Shown here: piece by piece, positions 10,131 to 22,628 of the stretch
Layout of the letters: each line of letters opens with the position of its first letter
Numbering within the stretch: position 1 is the stretch's first letter
Source: Haemaphysalis longicornis
Taxonomy: Eukaryota > Arthropoda > Arachnida > Ixodida > Ixodidae
Assembly (NCBI GenBank): GCA_013339765.2
Contig: JABSTR010001244.1
Coordinates: 1,054,001 to 1,118,000 of the forward strand
Direction: 5' to 3'
DNA length: 64,000 bases
The notes under the pieces: model-generated
Told to the model about the DNA's origin: nothing
The model's database searches: none
The model's input: only the letters and a program-made list of their open reading frames with translations
Position numbers and translations under genes: made by a program

Positions 10131-10198
10131 GGGAGCAGAGCGGCGTCGAACGTCGACTACGCGACTGGCGATACGAGCGTCCGTCGAAACGTTCGACA

Positions 10199-10262
10199 CC
10201 TCACTCACCACTCACACACTCACTCCTCACCCACTACTCACACTCAATCCTCACTTGTGCTC
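10199..10262. repeat. CTCACT-rich tract
   Basis: Irregular repeats of CTCAC/CACTCA directly after the CGAA array. Confidence 0.8.
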
Positions 10263-13200
10263 ACACTCGAGCAAGCGTGAAAGTCCGCTTCACATTTGAT
10301 ATCTGTTGGTGGTGGTGCACCCAGTGCACCCTTTACAGACGGCGCACCTTTTTTTAGGGGGGAGGGGTGGTCCGCCGGGGCGGTGCGAGGCGCTTCTCCG
10401 AAAGTGTGCGGGGGGGAGGGAGCAGTATGCTGTGTGCGTGCGAGACGCTCGACTGCGCGACGCTTGGCGATAACGTGAGGGTGGCGTCTGCGTGACGATG
10501 ATGTGCGTTCGCTTCCTGTGACGCAGTTCGTGGTCCCTCCATGCGACGCACTTCGCGCCGCCGACACAGAGGCTCACCATAGCTACCGTCGCGAGAACCC
10601 ACGAGTGAGTGCTGCCCCAGCGCACTGCAGCCATCAGAAGTGTGTGCTGAACTGCGAGTGAGGCAGTTCAGCAGAACCCGAATGAGTGTTGCACAATGAG
10701 CGAGGCAGCCGGTACATGTGCTTCGTCAGCCACTGCAGATACAAGTTTTCTGCAACCATACAAATATGTCTGTCTGAAATTCTTTGCCTCAACATATCTT
10801 TCGCAATCAAAACAGGTAAACAGCTCCGCCCAGATATCGCATTAGGGAGTATCCTAGTCCCCAGGCAATTCTTTTCCGTTCGCGTTTGGCAACTTATGGC
10901 CGGGTTAAACAGCTCCGCTGATTAATAAAAATGTGGAAGGAGATATGGAGCGAGTGTCAACACCAGTCGTTACCACCAGCCGTGAAGTGACGAGTCCAAC
11001 TAGCTAAATCCGCGAAAGCACAACGAACTGCAATCTCTGCGTCGCAGAGTGCACGAAGCGACAGGGCTTCCGCTTGAATGCCATCTGAAGAGTGGTTGCT
11101 GCCCCGTGCGTTATTGCGCTTATTTCTTTGCTTTTAGATGCAGCATGGTCATATCAAAAGCACACAGAAAGAAAGGGATCAAGAGCGAGAGAGAAGTTAT
11201 TTGTGCTTGCGTGCGTTTTTTCTGCCAAGAAGGAAAAAAGTGACAGCAGCTTTGGGGTGTTTCCATGGCGATGTTATTACTGTGACATTTTTTTTTCTCT
11301 CTTTCTTATAATCCTTGAAGCGGCGCTCCTTTACGTGCCTTCGAGGGAAAGCTGCTGACGAGCTGCCTTCTCGTTGTGACTAAGAGTGGGCTTCGAAAGG
11401 AAAACATGACCTGTAAAGAGCGCAAAGTTTCGCTTCAATGTTGGCGAGGGAAAAGAAAACAGAAGGATGGGAGATTAAAGAACAAACAGGCGGGGGACTG
11501 ATAGTGTGTACACGTTTTCGCCTTGTCCACTATTCTTTCAGGAAACATGGCTGCAGAGTAGTTGCAGCAGGACGTGATACTAGGGCTAGTTTTCTTCTTT
11601 TCGGCGAACAGTGATGCTTTTTCAAAGGAGAATACTTGCCACACCACGTCATCCCTCTTTTTACTCCTTCTTTTTCCTAGAGCTGGTGTCATATCAGCGC
11701 TTGCAGTACTCGTTTAGCGCGTCAAACCCTGTTTCCCCACAGAGCGTGTTTCCTCCGCTTATAAAGCTCAGTAAGTGACTTGTAGGCTCAGATGGAAGAA
11801 ACAGCACCGATCCCTAAAACCTTCGCTTCGACAGTGCTTGCGTTTGTATTGCGCTTAAATCCATTAAAAAAGTCGTCCAGGTAGTTCTGCTTGCTGTCAC
11901 TTAATAAATGTTCTTTCGATCGCCGGCCAGGATTGGAGATGAAATGTATGCGACCCCGAATTAGTATCAGGTTACCAGCACAAGCTGATACCAATCAGCT
12001 TACCCACAGATATAACCGGAACGCTATTTCGCCATTCAGCAAAACTTGGGGCCATAAATTGCACTGAACAGACGCGGTCTGTGCAAAGGTTTTGATGGCA
12101 TATTTTGATCCCCAAATGAAAGTGCAATTTCTGTCGCGGAGGAAGGTTACCTTTCCTCCACCCCATCCCCTTCGCGGAATGGAGGCGGATTTATTTTCTT
12201 ATGCACACGCAGTAAACGTATGCAAAACCCCGCCAAAACCTAAGAATAATAATGTGCGCGTAAAATTGGCCGCCTGGTTTTCCAGTATTCAGTCTAAGTG
12301 TTTACTTTGCATGCTCAAATTACTCAAGTGGACTTTTTTAAAGGTCTATAAACACGCGTTTATGCCTAAGACCACAGCGCCCTCCCTGGGTCGTCCTTTA
12401 GTAAGCTAGAATCATGGCGAAGTCGTGGGGGGAGGATTCGCGCTTGTCAAGCATCCTGGATGCGCCTCTTCCATTTCCGCTTGTCCCCAAATTTCTCCTT
12501 ATGTTTCAGTTCAATTACTTTAGTTTGTTCACAGAGGTTGTCCAACCGCTTCCGCATGAATCTGTCTCTTTGGCACTCCGCTTGTGGCACACCTTCACCT
12601 AAAAAACCGCTGCAAAGTTGGCTTTTCTGCATGCCTTTCACGTCAAGCGAAAAGCCAGACACTTAAAAGGAGCGCGTAAGTTTGTCGGAGGGGGAACCAT
12701 CCCACAGGAGAAACTACTTTAAGAACGTGTCTGATATTGTGACCCCCCGCCCTTCACAATGGGTTCCCGCGTCACAATTCAAATCCAAGCGAGGATTCTT
12801 ACAACTATATCGTCGGGAACCTTAAAATATACAGTTGTATGAACGCAGCCACAACACCCTTATATATTCTTTCTTTCTTGATCAAACTATAATAAACATG
12901 TTCGGTGGGGATCATAGCATTATGACAAAACATGAGCGTTCACAACGGAAAACAACCAGCGCAAGAAGGAAACAGAAAACAAATCATGACCAAAGTGAAT
13001 AATTTACCCTTTCCAGCATTCAGTCCTTTCCAGTCACTAGCATTCTTCTCGACAGCTATTTGGACCTTTTATTCCCATCACAACTCGTCAAAACCATGTT
13101 ATGGTTAGTGCTTCTTGAGGCTCCGAATTAGGTTACGGATTTCAGGTTTTAAAGAAAATGTGCCCGTGGAAAGAATTCGCTTCAAAAGGACGCAGACCTG

Positions 13201-14212
13201 GAAGCGTTCGTACAATGCTGACGTGTTTCAGGCAACGAGCTGACAACGTACAATTGAAAGGAGGAGACATGCGGCAGCATTAGTCCTGTCCCCTCCCTTT
13301 TCCGTGGTGTTGTTCTTACTTAAACCATACACGGATTGAAAGGCACTTTCGTGGGTAACGTAGAGAAATGGAAGGATCGGCGAGTTAAAAGCTCAAAATG
13401 ATGTTTTAGCTCATCAATCAGATGCACATGCTTCATAACGTATCATGTGGCAATTGCGAAAAGAGATATCGACTGCGACGTTGTAGACAACTTTCTGTTG
13501 TTTTTACAATGTCTCTGTGCTCACTGAAATATTATGTAGTATCCTTCATTCAGGGCTTGGGCGGGTTGTTGAGCTCTGTGGTAGAACCGAAACATATTTC
13601 ATCTCTCTTTCTAGTCTTTGGCTTGCTATTGCTAGCGTGTCATGCACACAAACTTTTAGTTATTGACACAATTTTGATACACTAGGACTGTGCCGTTTTT
13701 ATGCGTCCTGACGGCTAACTCTTAAGTCGTCTTTTTATAGCACTCCGAGATCAAACGGAGCGAGTGTATGCCACATTCAGAGGGCTTTGGTTTTGTTTTC
13801 CTTTCAGTTAGGCCATCCTTTTTTTTAATTTTTTGGCCCTTAATGGAGTCTCTCACATTACCTTCGCATTTCCCATTCACCATAGCATTGCGATAAGGCC
13901 TGAAAAGAGGGTTCAGGTAGGCTCTATGCATATACTAGAGAAAAGGGTTTACAGGGGGGACATCTCACTTTCCGCCTGTAGGTTTGATTTAGCCCCAGTA
14001 AATGTATTATTGCAGTGGTGCATGCTTTACAGGCAGGACTAGGTGTTTCAGGAAATCACGGTGCAATACGGCACGGCTGCCAGTAACAGCTACTTCAGTC
14101 GTTACGGGGCGGTAATACAATTGAAACCATCCATGGTGTGTGATGGTGAATTAAATGATGACCGGCGACCTCAGCACGCGCTATTCGTCACGGCCGTAAT
14201 TTTCATTCTTGA
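10263..14212. other. Unassigned sequence, no gene recognised
   Basis: About 4 kb in which I find only short overlapping frames of under 115 codons without domains, a GC-rich part at 10310-10640 and ordinary AT/GC-mixed sequence. Nothing matches the LINE, SINE or LTR families seen elsewhere in the window. Confidence 0.4.
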
Positions 14213-14214
14213 AA

Positions 14215-14233
14215 GGGGGGGGGGGGGGGGGGG
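14215..14233. repeat. Poly-G tract, 19 G
   Basis: Uninterrupted run of G on the plus strand. One of six G or C runs of 12 or more in the window. Confidence 0.9.
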
Positions 14234-14612
14234 CAGCTTGGCGCACTGCACTCTTCCCTACATCGCCCCCACATATTCCGTGAGTCGAGGTAACGGCAGC
14301 GGGAAGTGACTTTACTGTTCGCCCAGCGTTGCCTTGCGATAGCATTCTTTCGCTCGCGTTGCTTTAGCACACAGGACGGCTTTACGCAAGTGGCACACTT
14401 TCGTTCTCGGGCTAAAAGAAATTAAGAGTCCTGCCACATTGTAAAGAGGAATAGAAGAGAGAGAAGGCTCTTTGTTGAAAAAGCAGAGAGTTTTGTCGGT
14501 GTGTCCAATCGCCGACATGCTTCTCTGAAAGAAAGAGGTGGGCAGTAAAAAAAAAAGCACTGGGGAGGCTTGATGTGCCTGACGGACTATTCTGTAGATT
14601 GTGTCACAGAAT

Positions 14613-14955
14613 TCACAATTTTAAAATGTGACCAATGTCCTCCAAATGAGAAAACAAACTTTTCAGAGCCTGACGCTGCTTTGAGGGGCAAGAACATTCT
14701 CCTAGGATAGCCTTCAGAGTTACCGGCTTTTGATCTAGGAGTTCAATATCTTAAAAAAAATGGTATCTTGCTGCCAAGTAGGCCACACATTCTAATAAAG
14801 TATGTTCAACGGTTTCTACAGAAGAACAGCTGTCGCAGTACGGGTTGGACGTCAGTCCAAGGCGAAAAAGGTAACTGAGTCGTAGGCGATGATACAATGT
14901 TTCTAGGCTAGAGGGAGCTGTCTTGGAAGTCTTGATTTCAACTCCGGGTCAATCA
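14613..14955 (-). pseudogene. LINE ORF2 C-terminus with zinc knuckle
   Basis: Read on the minus strand, the frame gives SLETLYHRLRLSYLFRLGL, then NPYCDSCSSVETVEHTLLEC, then VAYLAARYH. This is the Cys-X2-Cys ... His-X4-Cys knuckle found at the C-terminus of many non-LTR retrotransposon ORF2 proteins. After a T-run at 14753-14760 the frame changes and continues with ELLDQKPVTLKAILGECSCP and SLFSHLEDIGHILKL to a TGA at 14613-14615. Only this C-terminal piece is present, as expected for a 5'-truncated copy. The A-run is the probable site of the indel. It belongs to the same general type as 27081-27425 but is clearly diverged from it. Confidence 0.8.
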
Positions 14956-15149
14956 CGTGCAAAAAGACTTCATAGACCAGTGAAGCTGGACGCAGTTCAA
15001 TGAGTGCGTGAAACAAAACAAGTTTGTAATTTTCTATTGAGCATAACTTTCTAGCTATTTAGCTGAATAAAACTTGGAAGGACTCGAGTTTTATTCTAGC
15101 GGACAAACATGAGGCTGCCCGTTTCCCTTTCGCGTCTTAGGCATATGTT

Positions 15150-15290
15150 ACCGTCTGTGTAACGCACCAACATGAACCACTAGACCACGGAGGACAGCAG
15201 TTAGGTCGCATCGGACCGTGTGACGTCCACGGTGAAATCTCCCACCAGCACGGAGGGCATGTCATCGGTGAGCGCGTGAAGCCTGGCTGC
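15150..15290 (-). pseudogene. Short LINE endonuclease fragment (GDF motif)
   Basis: The minus strand reads RLHALTDDMPSVLVGDFTVD and VTRSDAT before stops. VGDFxVDV matches the GDFN motif of apurinic-type (EEP) endonucleases of LINEs, with Asn replaced by Thr. Two stop codons follow within 25 codons. It is on the same strand as the fragments at 14613 and 16490 but lies between two C-terminal pieces, so these are separate insertions. Confidence 0.45.
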
Positions 15291-16489
15291 ACGTGCCCGC
15301 TCGGACCTTCTTTACCCCTTTCCATTCCACCCGTAAACATAAAGGGGCAAGCGGTGGTGTGCGTGTGCTTAGACGTGAAAGACACCCGCCAAAACGTCTC
15401 TCCGCAAGCCCTCCGAGATGGACGGGAAAACACCGGTCAAAACGTCCTTCCAGAAGCCTTTGACGGAGGAACACAAAACACTATCTCTTAGGTGAGAAAA
15501 AATTCCGTTGTACACCGATTTGTTCACGCACACACATGTAGAAACCTAGGAATACACAGCTGTGACAGTGTTTCTTAATTGAACAAGGGCTGTGATGTAA
15601 GCAAGCCAAATACACGTGCGTAGACTGACATCGTCTCTCCCGAGCTCAGTTGTTCGTCAGTGATCTGTAACCCTGCTTCTTTGTCCGCGTGTGGACTGCA
15701 AGACTGTACTACTAAAGACTTCTCGCTAGACATGAAGTGAAAACTTTTTTTGTGAATGCCAGCCACAGAGGTCGCAAATGTTGTAACCCTTGCACTTTCT
15801 TCAAATAGGCGTTCAGGACTGATTATCTAAGTGGTCTATCAAGTGTCCGGCGGTACTGGAAACTGTATTGATATTCAATGCCATTATCGACCCCGAAAAT
15901 TTCATAAGGTTGAAAAAAAGCGAAAAGTAAAGCAAACAGTTTCGATGTTTTCCCTTCTATTCATAACCTGAAATCAAACAGTGTGTCGTCGCTCCGAAGC
16001 AGCTCCTTGGCTGTGAGACGCACCGTAGTGGAGGGCTGCGTATTAATTTATACATACTGAGTATATTTAACAAGTACCGAAATCCCGTCCGACGGGAGTT
16101 GTGGCCTTTCGCCTGCATCATAAAAACAGCCTCCTCAGCCGCGATCAAACTTGTCTACCAACGCTCGTCAATGGAATACCTGAACCACTGACCCGCCGCC
16201 GCGGGTCTCTTTGTGGTGGTATTCAGTGCAAAAACGCACTTCACCATTAACAGGAATCGCGGTAACGTCTTACGGACTTTTGTTATGAAAGGAAGTGCTG
16301 TAAAGGAAGTACTCACTACCAATTTAATTCTTTTTCTTGTTTTCGAACATATACCTGCCGCGAGGGAGAGAGAGAAAACTTCTTCATTTGGCAGAGGCTT
16401 GTGGGAGTAGAGCCTTCTTACAGGTAGCCATGTGCCTTCCTTGATGCTACCGCTCTCTCAACCGGCAGGAGCTGATTTCAAAGGCGGGA
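15291..16489. other. Unassigned sequence, no gene seen
   Basis: Only short frames without motifs. Confidence 0.4.
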
Positions 16490-17056
16490 GCTGCAAAGCA
16501 GCGCCTTCCATTGCTCGGTGGAATGGGGAAGGGGTGAAGGTGGCAAATCAGGGTTCTGGGTGCATTCAAGGATAACGTGCTTAAGTGTTCCTGAGTGTGT
16601 ACAGAATTTGCATTGGGCTTCGTGTTGATTTGGGAACATAAGGTGCATCAGTGTTGGGTGGGTATACGTGTTTGTTTGTATACGTCTGAGCGCAGTTTCT
16701 TGTGTCTTTGTTAGCTGTGGGTGGGGAAACGGTAGTGTTCTGCGACCGAGTCTGTAGTGCTCTGTAATTTCCTGGTAGGTCGTGAGTGGCGTAGGTTCCG
16801 GTGAATCCTCCGCAGCCTGGTCGACGAAACCCCGGGCCTTGAGGTGGGCTTACCCTCTATGGAAGAGTGGGACAGCACCCACACCACTTCAGCTACCCTG
16901 TCTCGTGGCTTGCTTGACAATATGCGGTATTTCATTGGAGCCACCCATCCCGACGTGAGACTCCTGCTTACTTCTTGTGAGTCAGTAATTATGACATTTG
17001 CATTAGTTTGTGAGAGAGCTAAGGCTACGGCTAGTTCTTTCGCTTCTTGCGTTTAG
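16490..17056 (-). pseudogene. LINE ORF2 3' part: RNase H and C-terminal knuckle
   Basis: On the minus strand the frame opens with LAVALALSQTNANVIITDSQ (RNase H acidic motif TDSQ), then VVWVLSHSSIEG (the place of the usual P-G-H-x-G-x-x-G motif), with shifts, then GFVDQAAEDSPEPTPLTTYQ, EITEHYRLGRRTLPFPHPQL and the knuckle QCKFCTHSGTLKHVILEC. An RNase H domain after RT is typical of I-type and related LINE clades. The hybrid-digesting centre is probably lost because the segment is shifted and altered. Its closest relative in the window is the plus-strand copy at 21193-22760, which shares the YPSPHPxL-type segment. Confidence 0.85.
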
Positions 17057-17071
17057 GCTCGCGGCAGGGTT

Positions 17072-17293
17072 CCCCCAATAGCTCAATGGCTAAGGTGCTG
17101 TGCGGCTGAGCCCAAGGACCCGGGTTCGATCCCGGCCGTGGCGGCTGTTTCTCTGATGCAGGCAAAAACGAAAACGCCCGGGAGTCCAGACTCCGGCGCA
17201 CGAAAAAAGCCCCGAGATGGCCGAAATTAATTCGGAGCCATCCACCGCGGCGTGCCTCGTAGCTCAGGTGCAGCTTAGACGCGTTAAACACCA
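17072..17293 (+). mobile_element. tRNA-derived SINE, full length, diverged
   Basis: The head has a pol III A box (TAGCTCAATGGCTAAGG) and B box (GGTTCGATCCC). The body contains the family's shared segments: a cGGCGCACG stretch, GGCCGAAATTAATTCGGAGC, CCACCGCGGCGTGCCTC and the end CGCGTTAAAC. It matches the copies at 32979, 41159, 48403, 55706 and 59371 but is the most altered. It abuts the LINE fragment on its left. Transcription would be by RNA polymerase III if the boxes still work. Confidence 0.85.
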
Positions 17294-17393
17294 GAATTTA
17301 ATTTTGTCTTCAACACATGCGGCGGAAAGGCACGCTCTGAAACCTTGAATAACCCCTTCATTGACTTGTCCGCCTCCAAGGCATCCTTGAACA

Positions 17394-17701
17394 TGTTGAG
17401 AACGGATTTAGGGGAAATCCCCAAGGTGCAGTAAGTTTCTGCAAAGGAAAGTTTGACATACACCTGAACGCAGGCGTACGGCTACAAAGGAAAGCTATGC
17501 AGCTTTCTCAGAAACTTCGCAGTTGAAGGAAAATTCGTCCTGGTCCAGGATTCGAACCCTGGACCACCGCTTAACCGGAGCAGTTGCTCTACCAACTGAG
17601 CTAATCAGGAGGCTAGCCGTTTGTATCGCGAGAGCGAATTGTTCAACAACTCGAAGTAAAGGACAGGTGTTGAGAACAGATTTAGGGAAATCCCCAAGGT
17701 G
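17394..17701 (-). mobile_element. Second tRNA-headed repeat family, flanked by a 34-bp direct repeat
   Basis: The minus strand at 17538-17610 is a 73-nt tRNA-like sequence with acceptor TCCTGAT/ACCAGGA, A box TAGCTCAGTTGGTAG and B box GGTTCGAATCC. The anticodon-arm loop reads CCGGTTA with C where U33 should be, and the T stem has a mismatch, so it is not a working tRNA gene. The stretch TGTTGAGAAC(A/G)GATTTAG...CCCCAAGGTG occurs at 17394-17428 and again at 17668-17701. This gives a unit of about 274 bp, as if the family is arranged in tandem or arose by recombination between repeats. Confidence 0.7.
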
Positions 17702-18649
17702 GACATGCTCCCCTTACGTAGACAGTCGGTGCGACACCAAATAATCAACTTTCATTTTTATTCGCAGCGCCATTTCACCCTGACCATTTGCCCATGTTTA
17801 GTGTCGCGATCGCACAGTCCCAGAGACTGAGCGCTGCGTCGTTCGCCCACAGAGAGATTCCTGATGGAGTCGGGGCGGCATCGAGCGAAAGCCTTTGCAG
17901 CTGAAGGCGACGTCGGTCTGTTCTTCTCCGAAGGCTTCCTTCCATAGATATAATCACTTCGCCGTAAACAGGGAGCTGTGGTACTCAAGGCAGTATGAAG
18001 GACGAAGTACTGAAAAGATCGGGGGCTCCAAAAATCCAAAAAACGGCAGCCACAGCGGCCTTCGAAGTTCCTCCATCGTAATGATTGATGCACCCATCGC
18101 TTCGATGGCCACTGATAGGAGGGAACCGACCAGGAAACATCCAAGGTTTACTAGGCCTCGATGATATGATATTGCCGCCATGCAGGGATATGACAGCGGC
18201 TGAAGCCGTATCTTCCTGCTGTATTTTTTAGTAACGTGGCCTCATGCTGGCGATCTATTACAAGCGGGCTTCTCTTCGGTGGCTGCGTTTGTTGTTACTG
18301 TGTCAATCAAAAGGCTTAGAGTTGTTCATCTATCTTAACCTATCATCGTCAACTTAATTTCCTCGCTTTAGACGGCAAACAAACCAGATAAGTGAACATA
18401 AAATGTTATACCTGTGCAACACTTGATTTTTCTTTACCCAACGCGTTCAGTATTCTGTTGCGCATTAGTGTAACAAAATACCAAATTTCTCATCTGAAAT
18501 TTCTGTAATTAGAAATATAAAAAAGAGACCATTATGCGTGCCCGGCGGAGTAGTGTCTGGTCTCAAATGTGACGCTGATACTATCACTTTAATAATACGA
18601 CATCCAGACACACGTAATTACAAACGTGCACATTTTTAAACCCGAGCGA
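17702..18649. other. Unassigned sequence, no gene seen
   Basis: Overlapping short frames on both strands at 17758-18181 without recognisable domains. Confidence 0.4.
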
Positions 18650-19231
18650 CCGGGGTACCTGCGTCAGTAAGAACGTGAGTTTGCAAACAGTAGATGCAAT
18701 GAGCTTTTAGGGCCGGTGTCAAAAGTAAAGTATTAGACAGGAAATTAGTACACAAGGGATATTTACAGTGTTCTTTTATCAAAAAATTCTTGGATGCTTG
18801 GTTTTTCGATAGCAAATGATATTCTACATCTACTGCAGAAAACCGCCGCCTCCTGGCGGCATATGAAAAATCACGCGGCAACAGCAACGAAATGTTCCAC
18901 TAGCTAGGTTCCACGTTCTGCTTGGAACGCACGTGGAGCACGGCCACGCGGCTCTATAAACCTTCTAGTCGGCTGCCTCCATTCACGCGCGTCTCCGCCG
19001 TACTGCAGCGCTGGCATCGAGGAACCCGGCCTGTAGCAGTGGAACGCGGTAAATTCAAATCGCCTTGCGCAAACCTTTAGTGTGTTTACCTTGGAATGAG
19101 CGCGACGGTACAGGAACAGCATGAGAGGTGAGCGGGAAAGCAAAGGGGTCATTTCCTTGGCAAATGTCTACAAAGTCTTTTGACGACATTTGCAACGAAA
19201 GGAGCTGATACGCGGCCAATTTTTTGCCATG
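18650..19231 (-). repeat. Uncharacterised interspersed repeat, copy 1
   Basis: Aligns by eye over ~580 bp with 24078-24680 on the opposite strand. Shared landmarks are TTGGCCGCGTATC near the start (minus strand), GCAAATGTCG, CCGCTCACCTCTCAT, CTCGATGCCAGCGCTGC, TTTATAGA and TTCCAAGCAGAACGTGGAAC. There is no consistent long frame and no terminal inverted repeat that I can see. It could be a SINE-like or LTR-derived family. Confidence 0.75.
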
Positions 19232-20944
19232 CTTTCCTTCTCCGTTTTACTCCTCCTGCTTGCGCTGCTCTTTTCCCACTTCCCTTCCCGCACCCTCTTC
19301 TCTTCGAGTGTGATCCCATTTATTCTCGAACGCAGTAACGGGCGCTTAAAAGCTGCTTGCTTAATAACTCCAGTAATGGCCTTGCTATCCTTAGACATTT
19401 TTTTCGTTTCCATTCATTTACACACTACCTTCAGCTAGGGCTGACCGAAAGGGTGAAGGCTGCGGGTAGAACCAATGAAGTCTTGGACTAAAGACCCTGC
19501 CCACCTACCGGATATTTCGTTCAATAGACTTGAATAAGCTTGCTGACATTTTCTAGGGGCCTTCGTTCGTTCTTTTATAGCTAGGATGAACGGCATACCT
19601 GTATACATATTCGCAAGACATTTGAGGGAAAACGTATCATTCGAGCGGCCGCTGCAGTAGAGGGTGTTCTATTCCATTCCTCCTTTAACTTGACCCAGCA
19701 AACATACCAGTGGTTCCATATGACATTGGGTGAAGGAAAATGGCAGTGGAGGAGAGAGACACTTGTCTGTTTACGTACAGGAATGTAAAATCATTATACT
19801 CCTATATACGGATGAAATGTTTTGGATAACCTTTGTGCATGTGTTAAAGTTGTTCCTGTCCGTATTGTGGGCGCCAGAGACGAGCAGCAGTGGTGACGTC
19901 ATGGTGACTGCTGCACAGTTGGGTGAGGCAGGTGCCGGCGAAGCTCGGTTGGAGGAGCGCGGGCGCCACTGGCCCCGCGCCCGGGCCGTGGAGGGGGGCG
20001 ATCACCCACTGCGCAGACGTGGAAAATCACGTGTCCTCTTTTTTCTCCGCTGTACTATTGTTGATTTTCTCCTGTTCGGTGCTCGCTTGATGACGTATTT
20101 TTATGGTCATCCTTCGTCACGCCGCCGCTTTTCCCAGTAATGGGAATTGTAGTGATTTCGCCCTAGAAGGAAATTGGGCTCGTCGGAACATCTGCCAAAT
20201 TGTAAATACTTTTCTCCCTTCACATCCTGTGTGCACACGCCGATTCTGGCCTTGCGTTCAAAGATTTTATGGAGGAGTGTCAACTTGTAAAGGCCTCAGT
20301 GCCTGCGCTTCCATTTATGTTGTTGTTGTTGTTGTTGTTGCTGTTCGAAAGCCACTTGGTGTAACATTTACTTTCGACGTACTCAGTATTTTTCCCTTGA
20401 AGAACGTTACCAATAAATTTCTAACTGCACCGGCTTCCTTTGAAGCCAGGTTCGCCTGGAGTCGTTCAACTGTCCCTCGCTCATCTCCTTCATGGCGGCA
20501 CTCAGCAGGATCACTACTGATAAAAAAGAAGGTTTTCTGCTGGTTTACGCTTCGACTGTAACTTGGAGGCGAGAGCTGTGCGCTCCGATCTATGAGGATC
20601 TTTTACCTCGCCTTGAGTGTTTACGTCCTTTCGGGCGTCAGTCGTTTTACTTTAAATTCTTCCTGAGAACGGCTTTGGACAGGAGGTGACCTTCTCCGCA
20701 GCGCTGCGCTGCGGCAAGAACTTTTGAGAAGCCGCTGCTCCAGGGGGACGATACGAGGCAGTCCCCTTTCCGGGAAAAATGATTTTTCATTGAAGCTTCA
20801 GGGCGGCGTCCACAAATCGATTTCTCTTTCGATCCAGAAGTACTTTTTGTTTGTTGCTTGCCTTCGGGTTATTGGCAGGTGTTTCAATAAAGGAAGGGAG
20901 AAAAATAGGAAAAAAATGAATGGGACAGCCGTACTTTCAAACTG
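19232..20944. other. Unassigned sequence with a GC-rich island at 19862-20035
   Basis: The island is CpG-rich and contains an ATG at 19901 in a good context (GTCATGG), opening a frame that encodes an Ala/Gly/Glu/Arg-rich stretch up to about 20140. This could be a promoter with a first exon, but there is no domain, no clear splice donor and no TATA box. (TTG)n sits at 20319-20343. The rest holds no recognisable gene. Confidence 0.25.
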
Positions 20945-21120
20945 AGGAAGAAAAAGAGAAAAATTAGAGTGCGGTGAAGATGAAAACCGAGAACGATAAA
21001 CGAGAGAGAAAGAAATAAAGGCAGTAACAAAGACAGAAAAAGTAATAAGGCAAGAAAGAAAGAAAATAGAAACAAAGAAAGAAAGAAAGAAAGAAAGAGA
21101 AAAAGAAAGAAAGAGAATTC
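20945..21120. repeat. Purine-rich GAAA/GA tract
   Basis: About 175 bp almost free of pyrimidines, with (GAAA)n at 21057-21110. Directly followed by the LINE at 21193. Confidence 0.85.
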
Positions 21121-21192
21121 TGGGTGTCTTCTTCCTCTCCTTCCTCTTTGAGGAAAGCGCCATTAGACATCGTTGGCTCCCTCGATTCTTAA

Positions 21193-22594
21193 ATGGGCTG
21201 TAGTTATCCGGTCAGGACCCGGCGTATGTACAAATACGTAAGAAATGTCCTCCAAGACAGGCAGCTCACCATGGGCATTGGCGACCATCTCACTGCTCCC
21301 TTCTCTCACCTGCAAAGAGGCATATCGCAAGGGTCTGTACTTTCACCCACAGTATTCAATCTTGCCATACTGAAGGTCCACAGAGAATTATGCAAGATTC
21401 TTGACATAAAATTCTGCCTGTACGCAGATTATATAACACTTTCGATCAATAAGGAAAGTCCAGGCCACATACAAGACACCCTGAAATTGGCACTGAGTGC
21501 AGTAGGAAGACCATCCCACAGCATAGGATTAGAATTCTCCGAAGAAAAAACTCTTATTAGTGCGCAATCCCCGATGGAAGCCCCCCGACATACACCTAAG
21601 CCACGGAAACAACAACATATATCCCAAGCCCCCCATAAAAATTCTGGTCCTCCACATACAATGTGAAGGCGGAGGACACAGAGCTGTGAACTTAATCATA
21701 CAGCACCGTGAGCAGACCTTACACGTGATGACAAGACTGTTAAACAGAAATAAAGGGCTCAAGGAAGCAGACTTATCCGCTTTAGGGACGCCCTCATTAC
21801 CACGCGCATCAGATATCAAGCCCCTACGTAAACCTCACGAAAACATTAGAAGATCAGCTGGACACACTAATCAGGAAAGCAACAAAACTTGCCCTAGGAA
21901 TCTCCTTCAGCGCCAGTACAACGAAGTTTCTCAACACTGGGACTCTCGAGGCCACTGAATAAATTATAACCACACACCGTTACAACCAACTACTACGGCT
22001 AAACAGCACTCACTTGGGACGAGCCATACTCACTGAACTCGGATACCAACCAAGCCCCCCCAGGCTGATAAAACCCCCACTAAGCAAGACATCCTCAAGC
22101 ACATACACGTGGCCCCCATCGCAAGGCACGTGAACAAAGAAAATAATTCCTCTCGACGACAAACTAGAGCAGCATTTGATTCAAAGAAAGTTGTAGAGAT
22201 CCCTACCAAAAACACATATTCACAGATGCAGCTTAGAAAAAAATCGATGTGTGCCATAGAGTATACCAACCTAAAAGAGGACGAATTCTCAATACCCATG
22301 AGCTGTACCACCTGGAAGAAGCTGAAATGCTAGCCATAGCACTCGCAATACACCGAACGACGGCCCCCACTACGCTTACAAATATCCACACAGACTCCAA
22401 GAAGGAATGCCAACTGCTTGCAAGAGGAATCACCTTCCCATTTACACTGCAACTTACAGCCACAGTGAAAAGACAGGCTAGAATTCACTGGGTACTTGGG
22501 CACATCGCGTTAACAGGGAATGAAGGAGCAAGTCAACTCGCCCGTGAAACGCTCATCCGGGCTCCCGCTGACCATGTCCATACCCCTTAACCTC

Positions 22595-22628
<34 letters not shown>

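Noticed and set aside
17031..17291. Minus-strand frame of 86 codons over the SINE, and the similar plus-strand frame at 55695-55919
   Set aside because: Both read the antisense of the SINE and resemble each other only because the SINE copies do.
17538..17610. Intact tRNA gene
   Set aside because: The length fits a tRNA, but the anticodon loop has C at the U33 position, the T stem has mismatches, and the sequence lies inside a repeat unit. It is a tRNA-derived repeat.
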